The position numbers and the translations under genes were made by a program. A DNA stretch of 64,000 nucleotides. Source: an uncultured Roseburia sp. GTDB taxonomy: Bacteria > Bacillota > Clostridia > Lachnospirales > Lachnospiraceae. Below, piece by piece: positions 1 through 8,900 of this stretch; position 1 is the first letter of the stretch, and each line of letters opens with the position of its first letter. The notes under the pieces are model-generated. The model saw only the letters and a program-made list of their open reading frames with translations. It was not told where the DNA came from and did no database searches. The stretch lies in NCBI GenBank assembly GCA_947564465.1, contig CANOCV010000001.1:51264-115263 (forward strand). The letters are read 5' to 3'.

Positions 1-72
1 TTCCATATAATGACTCGTCATCAAACGGTATTTCACTTCCATATAACGACTCATCATCGAACGGCATCTCAC
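1..72. repeat. 36-bp tandem repeat in the adaptor coding sequence
   Basis: Two adjacent 36-bp units (1-36 and 37-72) differ at a few third-codon positions and encode two copies of an acidic 12-residue motif. The repeat may continue to the left of the window. Confidence 0.75.
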
Positions 73-1282
73 TTCCCTCCTGCTGATAAAGCGGAGCATC
101 GTAATCCACCTCGTCTGCATTCGTGACAGTCGTCACGCCCTCATAGAGTCCAGGCATCGGAAATGCGATCAAATCCTCCTCAGAAAGTCCTGAGACAATT
201 TCATACTCGTCCATGTTTTCATCATATTCTCCAAGCTCTACAAAACGCTTCTCAAGCTTATTCTTGTCCGTTGCAGCCCACACATAAGGGTCGCCGTCGT
301 CCATTACAATATAGTAGCTGTACAGCCACACGCCTTCCTTTACCTCCTGCTGTCCCATATCAAGCTCTATAAAGACATGCTGTCCCAGTATCAGGCCCTC
401 CATGGAATCCAGCGCAACATAAAACGGATACTTTGAGGAAGTCGTTGTCTCATCCCCACCGCCTTCCATATAATAGTCATTATTGTTGGTGATCGTATTT
501 TCCGTATCTACCTTCGTAACTGTCCCAAGCCATGTCATTTCCTCGTCAACCCTGGATCTGATAATTACCGGCTGATCCTGCGAAATCATCATACGGTTCT
601 GCTCATTGACGATTCCCTTGATCTGGTACTCACCGGTTGCCAGAATCGTCATATAGGCTGTCGAGTTGCCGTTCTCATCCATCCCGTTTTCATTGATGGA
701 CTTCACCACACCCGCAATCTTGCTGGTAACAACGGAATTTTCCATCGACGCTTTTGTCTTTTCCATTTCCGCTTCTTTACTTTTCTTGTTATATTCCGCC
801 TGCTTAATCTGTGTCTGAACGGTCTGAATCTGTGTCGTATACTCAAACTGCTGATCTGCCGGCGCCGACGACTTTTCTGTCTGCAGCTCCTTGATCTGCG
901 TATTATATCCCGAAATCTCGTTGTCAATATTCTCAATTTCCAGCTTCTGCTGTTCTAATTGAAGCTCCATCTCGTCCGTATCATATGCAAACAGCTGGCT
1001 TCCCTCGGAAACCTCATCACCGACCTCCACAAATACTTCCGAAACGGTTTTGTTCTCGTCTCTGTTTACATCCCAGCTGTCCTGCGGCTCTACCACACCG
1101 CTGTATCTGTTGTTCCCTGATATTCCCATTCCCATAATATTGGAAACAGACTCCACATAAACCTTATCTGCCGAGCTTTTACCCAGCCCTTCCAGTGCTC
1201 CGCTAAAATATAATCCTATCACTGCTGCTGCCGCAACCACAACAACACCGCCTATAAGAATACCTGCTTTCTTTTTGCTCAT
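1..1282 (-). CDS. HlyD-family efflux adaptor subunit, C-terminus cut by window edge
   Basis: Translated directly from the minus strand: starts MSKKKAGILIGG, runs through one N-terminal membrane segment (about residues 5-25), a lipoyl-like half near residues 70-110, a coiled coil rich in Gln/Glu/Lys (about 110-200), then a second beta-rich half. This is the layout of periplasmic-adaptor-like proteins (HlyD/MacA) that pair with MacB-type ABC exporters; the partner genes would lie beyond position 1. Two ATGs lie in tandem (1285 and 1282); AGGAGG sits 6 nt before the second, so 1282 is preferred. The tail ends in an acidic, Ser-rich segment containing a 12-residue tandem repeat (LYGSE-PFDDES). 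The family call is good; the substrate is unknown. Confidence 0.8.
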   Translation of the reverse strand, partial: MSKKKAGILIGGVVVVAAAAVIGLYFSGALEGLGKSSADKVYVESVSNIMGMGISGNNRYSGVVEPQDSWDVNRDENKTVSEVFVEVGDEVSEGSQLFAYDTDEMELQLEQQKLEIENIDNEISGYNTQIKELQTEKSSAPADQQFEYTTQIQTVQTQIKQAEYNKKSKEAEMEKTKASMENSVVTSKIAGVVKSINENGMDENGNSTAYMTILATGEYQIKGIVNEQNRMMISQDQPVIIRSRVDEEMTWLGTVTKVDTENTITNNNDYYMEGGGDETTTSSKYPFYVALDSMEGLILGQHVFIELDMGQQEVKEGVWLYSYYIVMDDGDPYVWAATDKNKLEKRFVELGEYDENMDEYEIVSGLSEEDLIAFPMPGLYEGVTTVTNADEVDYDAPLYQQEGSEMPFDDESLYGSEIPFDDESLYG

Positions 1283-1426
1283 CATTATCCTCCTACATTG
1301 CCATGAATTTGCCGTTTGTGACTATCTTATCATTTAATACTTAGGAAAACAATCTTAGTTTCTTAAAATTTGTTTAAATTCTTTAGAGATTATTTAAAGA
1401 AAACCTCTTTGATCTGCAAAAACAAA

Positions 1427-1459
1427 ACCGGAATTTCAGATAATCTCTGAAATCCCGGT
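1427..1459 (-). terminator. Intrinsic terminator of glyA
   Basis: A 14-bp inverted repeat (1427-1440 with 1446-1459, one G-U pair, 5-nt loop) is followed on the minus strand by a T-rich run. It lies 25 bp past the glyA stop and also separates glyA from the adaptor gene. Confidence 0.85.
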
Positions 1460-1484
1460 CTGTGTTTTTACTTTATCTGTATTA

Positions 1485-2723
1485 TTACTTTAACGGATAT
1501 TTTTGTGTCAGCTCCGTAACGATTGCTTTCGCCTTCTGCGCCGCAGCCTCTCCCTCTTTAATCATCATGGCAATTGCCTCTGCGATTTTGTCCATATCCT
1601 CCGTATTCATTCCCCGTGAAGTCACAGCCGCCGTTCCAAGACGGATACCGCTTGTCACAAACGGAGACTTTGGATCGTTTGGTATCGTATTCTTATTAGA
1701 GGTAATATTTACAGAATCAAGCAGCTTCTCCACCGCTTTGCCTGTCAGCTCATAATTCGTCAAATCTACAAGCATCAGATGGTTGTCCGTTCCTCCGGAA
1801 ACAATCTTGATATCTCTTGCCATCAGCCCTTTGCATAGCGCCTGTGCATTGTCAATCACTCCCTGCTGATATACCTTAAATTCCGGCATCAGCGCCTCTT
1901 TAAAGCAGACAGCCTTGGCAGCAATCACGTGCATCAGCGGACCTCCCTGGATCCCCGGAAAAATTGCCTTATTAAAGTTATATTTTTCCGCCGCCTCTTT
2001 ATTACAGAGAATCATTCCTCCTCTTGGGCCGCGAAGTGTTTTATGCGTCGTTGTCGTCACCACATCTGCATACGGAATCGGGCTCGGATGAAGTCCCGCC
2101 GCTACAAGGCCCGCGATATGCGCCATATCTACCATAAGCACGGCTCCACACTTATCCGCAATTTCACGGAAACGCTTGAAATCAATGGTTCTGGCATATG
2201 CGCTTGCCCCGGCGATAATCATCTTCGGCTTGCAGTCCATCGCGATGCGCTCCACCTCATCGTAATCAATAAATCCCTCATCATTCACACCATAAGGCAC
2301 AATATGAAAATATGTCCCCGAAAAATTAACCGGGCTTCCGTGTGTCAGATGTCCGCCATGGTCCAAATTCATTCCCATTACGGTATCACCCGGCTTTAAA
2401 ATAGCAAACTGCACTGCCATATTCGCCTGTGCACCGGAATGCGGCTGAACATTTGCATAATCACAGCCAAACAATTCTTTGGCACGCTCAATTGCAAGCG
2501 TCTCAACAACATCCACGCAGTCGCATCCGCCGTAATATCTTTTTCCCGGATACCCTTCCGCATATTTGTTCGTCATCACGCTTCCCATCGCCGACATCAC
2601 TGCCGGGCTCACCCAGTTCTCCGATGCAATCAGCTCAATATGACTGCTCTGACGGTCAAATTCAGCAGCAATCGCCTCTGCCACCTCGTTGTCTACTGCT
2701 TTGATGTCTTCCATCGTATACAT
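1485..2723 (-). CDS. glyA: Serine hydroxymethyltransferase
   Basis: 412 residues, normal length for the bacterial enzyme. It interconverts serine plus tetrahydrofolate with glycine plus 5,10-methylene-THF in cytosolic one-carbon metabolism, using PLP. The PLP-binding lysine is K228 in the [14 protein letters not shown] motif; the [10 protein letters not shown] motif near residues 92-101 and VDMAHIAGL near 198-206 are also present. AGGAG lies 9 nt before the ATG. It is monocistronic: it has its own sigma-A promoter (2759-2787) and terminator (1427-1459). Confidence 0.97.
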   Translation of the reverse strand: MYTMEDIKAVDNEVAEAIAAEFDRQSSHIELIASENWVSPAVMSAMGSVMTNKYAEGYPGKRYYGGCDCVDVVETLAIERAKELFGCDYANVQPHSGAQANMAVQFAILKPGDTVMGMNLDHGGHLTHGSPVNFSGTYFHIVPYGVNDEGFIDYDEVERIAMDCKPKMIIAGASAYARTIDFKRFREIADKCGAVLMVDMAHIAGLVAAGLHPSPIPYADVVTTTTHKTLRGPRGGMILCNKEAAEKYNFNKAIFPGIQGGPLMHVIAAKAVCFKEALMPEFKVYQQGVIDNAQALCKGLMARDIKIVSGGTDNHLMLVDLTNYELTGKAVEKLLDSVNITSNKNTIPNDPKSPFVTSGIRLGTAAVTSRGMNTEDMDKIAEAIAMMIKEGEAAAQKAKAIVTELTQKYPLK

Positions 2724-2758
2724 ATGTGTATTCTCCTTTTCGCATAATTCTTTCTATG

Positions 2759-2787
2759 ATTATACCCAATACCATAAGAGATTTCAA
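2759..2787 (-). promoter_or_regulatory. Sigma-A promoter of glyA
   Basis: On the minus strand a TTGAAA -35 (2782-2787) is separated by exactly 17 bp from a perfect TATAAT -10 (2759-2764), about 35 bp ahead of the glyA start. Confidence 0.8.
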
Positions 2788-2837
2788 CTATTTTCGTGGA
2801 CATGATTTAAAGCCGGTATATCACCTATTGCAACGGT

Positions 2838-4100
2838 TCAGTCAGATCTGCCGCCACCTAATCCCTCCATAAATCCGACCTCCTCTGCCGTTACCGTCTC
2901 ATCGGAATACCGCGCTTTCTCATAAATCTGCCGCATTCTCTGACACTGCTCCTCTGAAAGGTTGTTAAGCCAGCAAAACCCGCTTCCGCCATCTTCCCGC
3001 TTAAGCGTTCTCGCATATACAATCTGCTCCGCCGGATCTAACGCCTTTGGCACGGCCGAATTTTTCCCCCAAAAATGATTCATAGACTTTTTATAGATCT
3101 TTCGAATCTTGTCAGACGGACTGCGCCCAAAAATTTTCCGAAATTTCTTTCGCTTTTTTTTGACGGTTCTTTCCATCATCAGCGATTCCGTCTCATCACT
3201 GTCATTTCTCTTTACGCCCTCTTTTCGATAAAAACCGCGGTACACCGCAAGAACAATTTGGGCTATAACAAAAATCGCAACTGCCGCCAGCACGACTGCC
3301 ACTCCGATTCGTATTATTTCATTCAGGATTTTTGCCAGAAGCGACGGTTCTGCAACGATATTTCCACTCTCCGGCATCTCGGAACAAGCTGTAATTTCAT
3401 CTGTAAACTCCTGCGCTTCCGTTTCACCTCTCCCCAAAAATTGAAAAAGAATGCGAAAAATTTGTTTAATACCCTCCCGGATTTTTTCAAACACAGCTCC
3501 CGCATGTATCCTGCTTGTCAGCGAGAGCAATATGCCGAGCGCTCCCACATATAAAATAGTAATCCAATTGTTCTGCGCATGAAAATTTTCTTTATCTATT
3601 CTGGTGGACGCTTCCCGGTTAAACACAAACTCCTCTGCCGCTTTCAAATTCGCATACAAAATTTTAAACATAAACATCAAAAAAAAGACCATAGACGCCA
3701 AAGCAGCTTCCTGCTGCATTTTCAGATAACTGTCCATTGCATAGAAAATTGCCAGAACCCCAAGCTGAATATATCCCGGCTCCTCCACCACAGACAATGA
3801 GGGGACTAACCGAATGCAGACGGAACATACCGTTAGGAACACGGCAAGCACAAAATATCCCTCCGACACACGAAAAAGCTGTACCGCCCCAAACACTGCC
3901 GCCCCAAATACAATATGAACCGCCAGAAAAACAGAGAGCCTGCGCAGTTTTTTCCTTGCAAAAAAACCGCCCACACAGCCCGCCGCAATCACGGGCAAAT
4001 ACCAAAAACTTCCCGTCCCGTTCCCATAAATTCCTACAATCGAATACACCAACGCATAGATAAACGCAATCTGGCCGCAAACACAAATTATATTTTTCAT
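2838..4100 (-). CDS. Membrane protein with DUF4129-like C-terminus
   Basis: 420 residues. Six or so hydrophobic segments fill residues 5-170, with another at about 190-205 and one at 265-295. A basic linker follows, then a soluble C-terminal stretch (about 355-415) containing ARTLKREDG and a YEKARYSDE-like segment, which resembles the DUF4129 tails found beside DUF58 and MoxR genes. No transglutaminase catalytic triad is visible. It is the third gene of the MoxR-DUF58 operon: its start overlaps the DUF58 stop by 4 bp. Family knowledge suggests an envelope-associated, MoxR-chaperoned assembly; the actual function is unknown. Confidence 0.6.
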   Translation of the reverse strand: MKNIICVCGQIAFIYALVYSIVGIYGNGTGSFWYLPVIAAGCVGGFFARKKLRRLSVFLAVHIVFGAAVFGAVQLFRVSEGYFVLAVFLTVCSVCIRLVPSLSVVEEPGYIQLGVLAIFYAMDSYLKMQQEAALASMVFFLMFMFKILYANLKAAEEFVFNREASTRIDKENFHAQNNWITILYVGALGILLSLTSRIHAGAVFEKIREGIKQIFRILFQFLGRGETEAQEFTDEITACSEMPESGNIVAEPSLLAKILNEIIRIGVAVVLAAVAIFVIAQIVLAVYRGFYRKEGVKRNDSDETESLMMERTVKKKRKKFRKIFGRSPSDKIRKIYKKSMNHFWGKNSAVPKALDPAEQIVYARTLKREDGGSGFCWLNNLSEEQCQRMRQIYEKARYSDETVTAEEVGFMEGLGGGRSD

Positions 4101-5239
4101 ACCATCTGCTCCATCACAAGATATTCTGTATGGATATTTCCATACGTTTTCATCTTCTCCCTGCTGTCCTTCCTCATATCCTCATGTACCGGAATCATCC
4201 ATCCCGCACCGCCTGCCTCCTTGGCATACTCCTGATATGCCGCTGCCAACGCTTCATTTTCCTCCGCCGAAATCAAAATCGTGACGGAATCCGCACGCCC
4301 CTTATCTTTTTGCTCCCGAATGACCTTTGCCATCTCGCGGACATCCTCGCTTATTTTCAGCCTTGCAAGCTGTTTTAGGCACACCGAGATGTGCCCGTCA
4401 CCCGCGCCCTCGCCGATAAAGATCTCCTGATGCGTCAGTTGATCGCATCCATTGCTGATCACCATAACCGGAACACCCTTTTTCACAAAATCCTCCACAA
4501 AATTGCGCGTCATGCGAATGGATTCTTCAATCAGATCCCACCGCTTTAAAATCCCCCTCTGCTCTACATTCAAAAAAATCGTAAGGTGATATTTCGCTGT
4601 GTCATAAAACTGATTGACCTTAAGGCTTCCTGTCTTTGCAGACGATTTCCAGTTCACTTTCCGCATCGGATCCGCCGGCGTATAATCCCGAATCCCCTTA
4701 AATTCAAACGGATCCTCCTGCACCAGACGGTTGGTCAGATACTCTCCGTACATCCTCCGAAATACCTCCGGCAGTCTTTTCAAACGCGAACGCGCCGGAT
4801 ACACGTACAGCCACGTCTGATTCTCGTATTCCCTAATATACCGCCTTTGAAAAAACAGATCGGATGCGACGACATTGATTTTATCCACGCTGTAAAATCC
4901 TCGTGCCGTTCCGACAAGCTCTAACGAGCGAGTCACCCGCTGGTACGGCATAACCGGAATGCAGTCATTGCGATACTGCATGTCTGTCCTGTTTGTATTC
5001 TCCGTCTCAACATACTGCATTTCTCGGTCCATCTGAAATTTCACGGTCAACGTCAACAGCGGCAGAATTTTTCTGTTTTCCACTTTTTCCTGCAAGATGA
5101 CATGCTGGCCCTCCTCAATCTGCCGTTTTGCAAAAGCCACGGAAACGTTAAGTCCATACTTCCAGTACTTATCATACACCAGCAGGGTAAGCATCAGACA
5201 TGCCAGCGCCGCCGCGCATAAAATAATTAGTGACATCAT
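4097..5239 (-). CDS. DUF58 domain-containing protein
   Basis: 380 residues. One or two N-terminal membrane segments (about residues 3-20), a beta-rich middle, then the DUF58 hallmark around residues 185-205 (GIRDYTPADPMRKVNWKSSA) followed by a von Willebrand A-like region. DUF58 proteins occur next to MoxR ATPases and are thought to be chaperoned by them at the membrane. It is the second gene of a three-gene operon, starting 6 bp after the MoxR stop and overlapping the next gene by 4 bp. Confidence 0.88.
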   Translation of the reverse strand: MMSLIILCAAALACLMLTLLVYDKYWKYGLNVSVAFAKRQIEEGQHVILQEKVENRKILPLLTLTVKFQMDREMQYVETENTNRTDMQYRNDCIPVMPYQRVTRSLELVGTARGFYSVDKINVVASDLFFQRRYIREYENQTWLYVYPARSRLKRLPEVFRRMYGEYLTNRLVQEDPFEFKGIRDYTPADPMRKVNWKSSAKTGSLKVNQFYDTAKYHLTIFLNVEQRGILKRWDLIEESIRMTRNFVEDFVKKGVPVMVISNGCDQLTHQEIFIGEGAGDGHISVCLKQLARLKISEDVREMAKVIREQKDKGRADSVTILISAEENEALAAAYQEYAKEAGGAGWMIPVHEDMRKDSREKMKTYGNIHTEYLVMEQMV

Positions 5240-5245
5240 CTTCTC

Positions 5246-6190
5246 CTATGCCTGCTTCCCCCACTCCTCTGTCGGCAGGGAAACCTCGTTTAAAATTGAT
5301 ACAATCTGCTCTTTTGCCGCATCCGACCCAAAATATCCGCCCTCCGGCACAATCCGGTGCGCCATGACCGGAACTGCAAGTTCCTTTATATCCTCCGGCG
5401 CCACATAGCTCCGTCCCTGCAAATAGGCGTACGCCTGCACACTTCGCAGCAATGCGAGCGTACCTCTGACACTGACGCCGACGCGTATCTCTTTCCTGTT
5501 CCTTGTCGCCATGCATACCTGCTGTAAATAATTCAAAAGCTCCTCGTGGATATACACATTTTTGCATTCCTCCTGCATTCTGCAAAGCTCCTCGCCTTTC
5601 ATAACTGGACCAAGTTCCTCAAGCGGGCTTCTTAACATGTAGCGCCTTAAAATCTCCTTTTCCTGTTCCGCCTCCATCCCTCCCATTGATAGCTTCATCA
5701 AAAAGCGGTCCAGCTGTGCCTCCGGCAGCGGAAATGTTCCCGCAGTCTCAATCGGATTCTCCGTCGCCAGAACAAAAAACGGCATATCCAGCACGCGTGT
5801 CACACCGTCAAGCGTCACCTGCCGCTCCTCCATGCACTCTAACAAGCTTGCCTGTGTCCTCGGCGTCGCACGGTTAATCTCATCCGCCAGAAGAATATTC
5901 GTAAAAACCGGTCCGGCATGAAATTCAAACTCACTGTTCTTCGGATTATAAATATTTAAGCCCGTAATGTCAGACGGCAGCAAATCCGGTGTCATCTGTA
6001 CCCGAGAAAATGTCAATTCCATAGAGCGAGCCAAAGCCTTCGCAAGCATTGTTTTTCCCGTTCCCGGCATATCCTCCAAAAGCACATGCCCACCGGCGAG
6101 CATTGAGGTAAGAACCAGATCAATCACATGTCCCTTTCCGATAATTACTTTTTCAATATTATCCTTTAACCCTTGCATTCTTTCGTTCAT
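5246..6190 (-). CDS. MoxR-family AAA+ ATPase
   Basis: 314 residues, typical of the MoxR family. Walker A is GTGKT at residues 43-47; Walker B is LADE at 101-104, followed by INRATPRTQASLLECMEE, and a sensor-1 ATENP follows near 145. MoxR ATPases remodel or activate partner proteins that carry vWA/DUF58 domains, and the DUF58 gene follows directly. GGAGG lies before the ATG. First gene of the operon 6190-2838. Confidence 0.93.
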   Translation of the reverse strand: MNERMQGLKDNIEKVIIGKGHVIDLVLTSMLAGGHVLLEDMPGTGKTMLAKALARSMELTFSRVQMTPDLLPSDITGLNIYNPKNSEFEFHAGPVFTNILLADEINRATPRTQASLLECMEERQVTLDGVTRVLDMPFFVLATENPIETAGTFPLPEAQLDRFLMKLSMGGMEAEQEKEILRRYMLRSPLEELGPVMKGEELCRMQEECKNVYIHEELLNYLQQVCMATRNRKEIRVGVSVRGTLALLRSVQAYAYLQGRSYVAPEDIKELAVPVMAHRIVPEGGYFGSDAAKEQIVSILNEVSLPTEEWGKQA

Positions 6191-6418
6191 CTTAAACCTC
6201 CTTTAACACCGTCATATCTTATATCGCACCTCTTCCCTTGCATCGGACAATATTATATTTATTTTACCTCCGTTCCTAGCAATATTCAAGTTCCCAAGTC
6301 CCTCATGAGCGTCTTTTCACTAACCGATTTTGCAAAAAATATTTTTTTGCGAAATGTATAGATATTTTTTGTAAGATAATATAAAATTCGATATAACATA
6401 TTGAAAGGATTAAAAAAA

Positions 6419-6814
6419 ATGAATATAAATGAACAAATCAAAAAGATTGTGTCTGAATTCAAACAATTACCATATTTATTTATAGGAACGGGTTTTTCCA
6501 TAAGATATGCCAATGCTATGACATGGAAAGAGCTACTTTTTTCTATATGGAAAGTCGTATACAATAACAATCAATTTGAATTTGAAAAAGGATTACAAAG
6601 AATAGAATATGAATTAAGTCTTCATTCATCAAATATTACAGACGATCAAAAGAAATATTATATATATCCACAAATGGCACTTGAATTACAACAAGAATTT
6701 AATATGTTATACTATCGAAAAAAAAGTTTGAACAAACAGTTTTTACGAGTAGCGAAACTGAAGATATTATCAAAAATAAATATGATCCATTCAAATATTA
6801 TGTCACAAAATTAA
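6419..6814 (+). pseudogene. SIR2-like protein, N-terminal part (frame-split gene)
   Basis: The reading frame starts at ATG 6419, with AAAGGA about 9 nt upstream. It encodes GTGFS at residues 23-27, the glycine-rich NAD-binding loop typical of SIR2-like domains, and runs into TAA at 6812. From 6703 onward the -1 frame is open and carries the continuation of the same protein. Shifting frame inside the A8 run (6718-6725) joins the two into one chain of 536 residues. After the shift point this frame loses its protein-like character. Strongly AT-rich compared with both neighbours, so probably acquired. It may be a broken gene, a phase-variable gene or one expressed through slippage. Confidence 0.7.
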
Positions 6815-8028
6815 CAAAAAAAATAAAATTGGATAGTACAAAAGAAACATATAGCGAATTAATACCACTGCTCCAAAACCAAAATAAAATAGCTGGCATT
6901 ATTACAACAAATTATGATGAATGTTTAGAAAAAATTTTTTGCGATTTTGATGTAAATATAGGACAAGATAATATGTTGCTTGCTAATGTTAATAATGCCT
7001 TCGAAATATATAAAATACATGGGGGTATATCTGTCCCTAATTCTCTGGTTTTCACAAAAAAAGACTATGACTATTTCTCAAATAAATTAAAGTACTTGTC
7101 TGCAAAATTACTTACAATATTTGTAGAACATCCTATCATATTTTTAGGATACGGCATGGGAGATCCAAACATCCAAAACTTATTTCAGGAAATATCAGAA
7201 TGCTTAACACAAGAAGACTTAGAAAAAGCCCAAAGTAATTTTTTATTTATTTCACCTATCTTTGAAGGTGAAGAACAAATTAGAATACGCGAGTTTAGCT
7301 ATGGTTCAAAAAGAATACCTATGACAGAACTCCTATTATCTGATTATTCACACTTTTATGAAAATCTGGATAGTATTGTATGCTCTATGCCTGTTAAATT
7401 AATGAGAAAAATGCAGGATATGGTTACCAAATATATATATTCAACAGAAGTTACAAATAATATTATGTTCGGAAACATTAACAGTCCCGATATAGACGAT
7501 AATAAGGCTGCCATTTATATCGGAACCGTAGATACGATTGCCCAAATGGGCTTTGATTCATTTGGAATCATGGATATTTTAGAAGATATTCTTTATGATA
7601 ACAAACCATTTTTGTATAATGAAAAGTTAATCACAAAAACATTCAAAAATATCAGAAGTACCAGTGGCGCAACTTTTCTGCCAATATACAAATATATCCG
7701 TATTTTGGAAATGGATATTAAAGACATTCCACCAGATTACTTAGTCATCAGGGATTACAAGGACATAGCACCTAATTGGAGTGAAAAAAACAATAATTAT
7801 ATTGACAAAAATGCCAATTTTAAATCTATTCAAGAAATTATTGACAAATACTCAAATCATATTCCCAAACAATTTGCAAACATCAAATATTACGCACATA
7901 GAATAAACGCAGAAGAATTGGCCAAATATTTAAAAGCTAATTATGAAAACGGAATATACTTTGAAAAATCAAAAATCTCCACTTTCAAAAAATTAACGGC
8001 ATTTTATGACTTTTTGAAATATAAATAA
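6703..8028 (+). CDS. SIR2-like protein, C-terminal part (frame-split gene)
   Basis: This frame is open from 6703; the first in-frame alternative start is TTG at 6829, which has no good ribosome site, so independent translation is doubtful. In joined numbering it holds TTNYDE at 163-168, an IHG motif with H201 (candidate catalytic His), and FLGYGMGDPNI around 242-252. These are the signatures of SIR2_2/SIR2-like NAD-consuming domains used in abortive-infection defence. The C-terminal 210 residues or so match no family I recognise and may be the sensing part. Very AT-rich, alone in its orientation between two housekeeping blocks. Defence function is inference from the family. Confidence 0.7.
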   Translation, partial: YVILSKKKFEQTVFTSSETEDIIKNKYDPFKYYVTKLTKKIKLDSTKETYSELIPLLQNQNKIAGIITTNYDECLEKIFCDFDVNIGQDNMLLANVNNAFEIYKIHGGISVPNSLVFTKKDYDYFSNKLKYLSAKLLTIFVEHPIIFLGYGMGDPNIQNLFQEISECLTQEDLEKAQSNFLFISPIFEGEEQIRIREFSYGSKRIPMTELLLSDYSHFYENLDSIVCSMPVKLMRKMQDMVTKYIYSTEVTNNIMFGNINSPDIDDNKAAIYIGTVDTIAQMGFDSFGIMDILEDILYDNKPFLYNEKLITKTFKNIRSTSGATFLPIYKYIRILEMDIKDIPPDYLVIRDYKDIAPNWSEKNNNYIDKNANFKSIQEIIDKYSNHIPKQFANIKYYAHRINAEELAKYLKANYENGIYFEKSKISTFKKLTAFYDFLKYK

Positions 8029-8550
8029 AAGAGGGTGCATTCCATAAGATTCATGCTTCCTAAAAAGGTCGTAATCCACTTATTTCATACACCCTGTACT
8101 TTTAATATATTTCTTACAGTTATTAATTATAACAAACTACGAAAAAAATACAATGGTAAATATTACTAAATTCAAATCAATTATTCAGCTTCTTAATAAT
8201 AGAAAAGAGTATTTTTCAAAAGGAACTTGACGGATGCTGCAACACTGCAAAATGAATTTCTTGAATGCAACTGAATGACATTTATACGTCACTGTCTGTT
8301 GCTAAAGTATTCATATTCAGCCGAACTGACCACAGACAGCCAGAAAGCGGGCCAATATATTTTATCGAAGATAGTTGAAGGACGTTTTTAGCAAAGGTGA
8401 AATCCTCTGCCTATGCAGACTTCGTCTCGAAGGCTTTCCTGAGAGATGTTAGTCGAAATTGGCAGATAGTTCACCGGTGCGTTGTCCTTGTCTGCGGTAA
8501 AATAAATTGGCCCACCTTCAGGCGTCCGTCTTTCCGATTTAGCTAAACAT
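8029..8550. other. 522-bp stretch without a recognisable gene
   Basis: It follows the SIR2-like gene. A weak inverted repeat with GGGTG / CACCC arms near 8033-8094 could serve as a terminator. The rest (about 8160-8550) has base composition closer to the core genome, with short interrupted open stretches on the minus strand but no recognisable product. It looks like degenerate sequence, perhaps the remains of an older insertion; nothing firmer can be said. Confidence 0.5.
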
Positions 8551-8844
8551 TTACAACATTGACGGCAACAACTTTCCAAGAAAAAACGTGCCTATCATTA
8601 TCTGCATCGCCAAAATTAGTGGCATCCCAACCACAAAATACCAATGTCTCGTCTTATGACGAAACAGATACATCCCTGCCCAGGTTCCGACACTGCCTCC
8701 AAGCAGGCTAACGCCAAAAAGCACCTTCTCCGGTATGCGCCAGACATGGCGTATCGCCTTCGCTTTATCAATCCCCATGACAGAAATTCCCACAATATTT
8801 ATGATAATCAGATAAATAACAAAAAACAACTCCAGCTCTTTCAT
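8551..8844 (-). CDS. DUF1294 family small membrane protein
   Basis: 97 residues with three to four hydrophobic segments. It has the DUF1294 signature: MGIDKAKA near residues 23-30, then WRIPEKVLFGVSLLGGSVG and GMYLFRHKTRHWYF. AGAGG lies upstream of the ATG. Function of the family is unknown. It is downstream of secDF but separated from it by a hairpin (8861-8891). Confidence 0.9.
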   Translation of the reverse strand: MKELELFFVIYLIIINIVGISVMGIDKAKAIRHVWRIPEKVLFGVSLLGGSVGTWAGMYLFRHKTRHWYFVVGMPLILAMQIMIGTFFLGKLLPSML

Positions 8845-8860
8845 CTTAACCTCTTATCAC

Positions 8861-8891
8861 AAAAGCCCCATGCAGCCTGCATGGAGCTTTT
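8861..8891 (-). terminator. Hairpin terminator after secDF
   Basis: A 14-bp inverted repeat (8861-8874 with 8878-8891, one mismatch) with a 3-nt loop and flanking A/T runs on both sides lies 10 bp beyond the secDF stop and before DUF1294. Confidence 0.75.
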
Positions 8892-8900
8892 ATCTTTTTA

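Noticed and set aside
8388..8579. 63-residue open frame on the minus strand overlapping the DUF1294 3' end
   Set aside because: No ribosome site, no recognisable motif, overlaps a well-supported gene and lies in sequence that looks degenerate.
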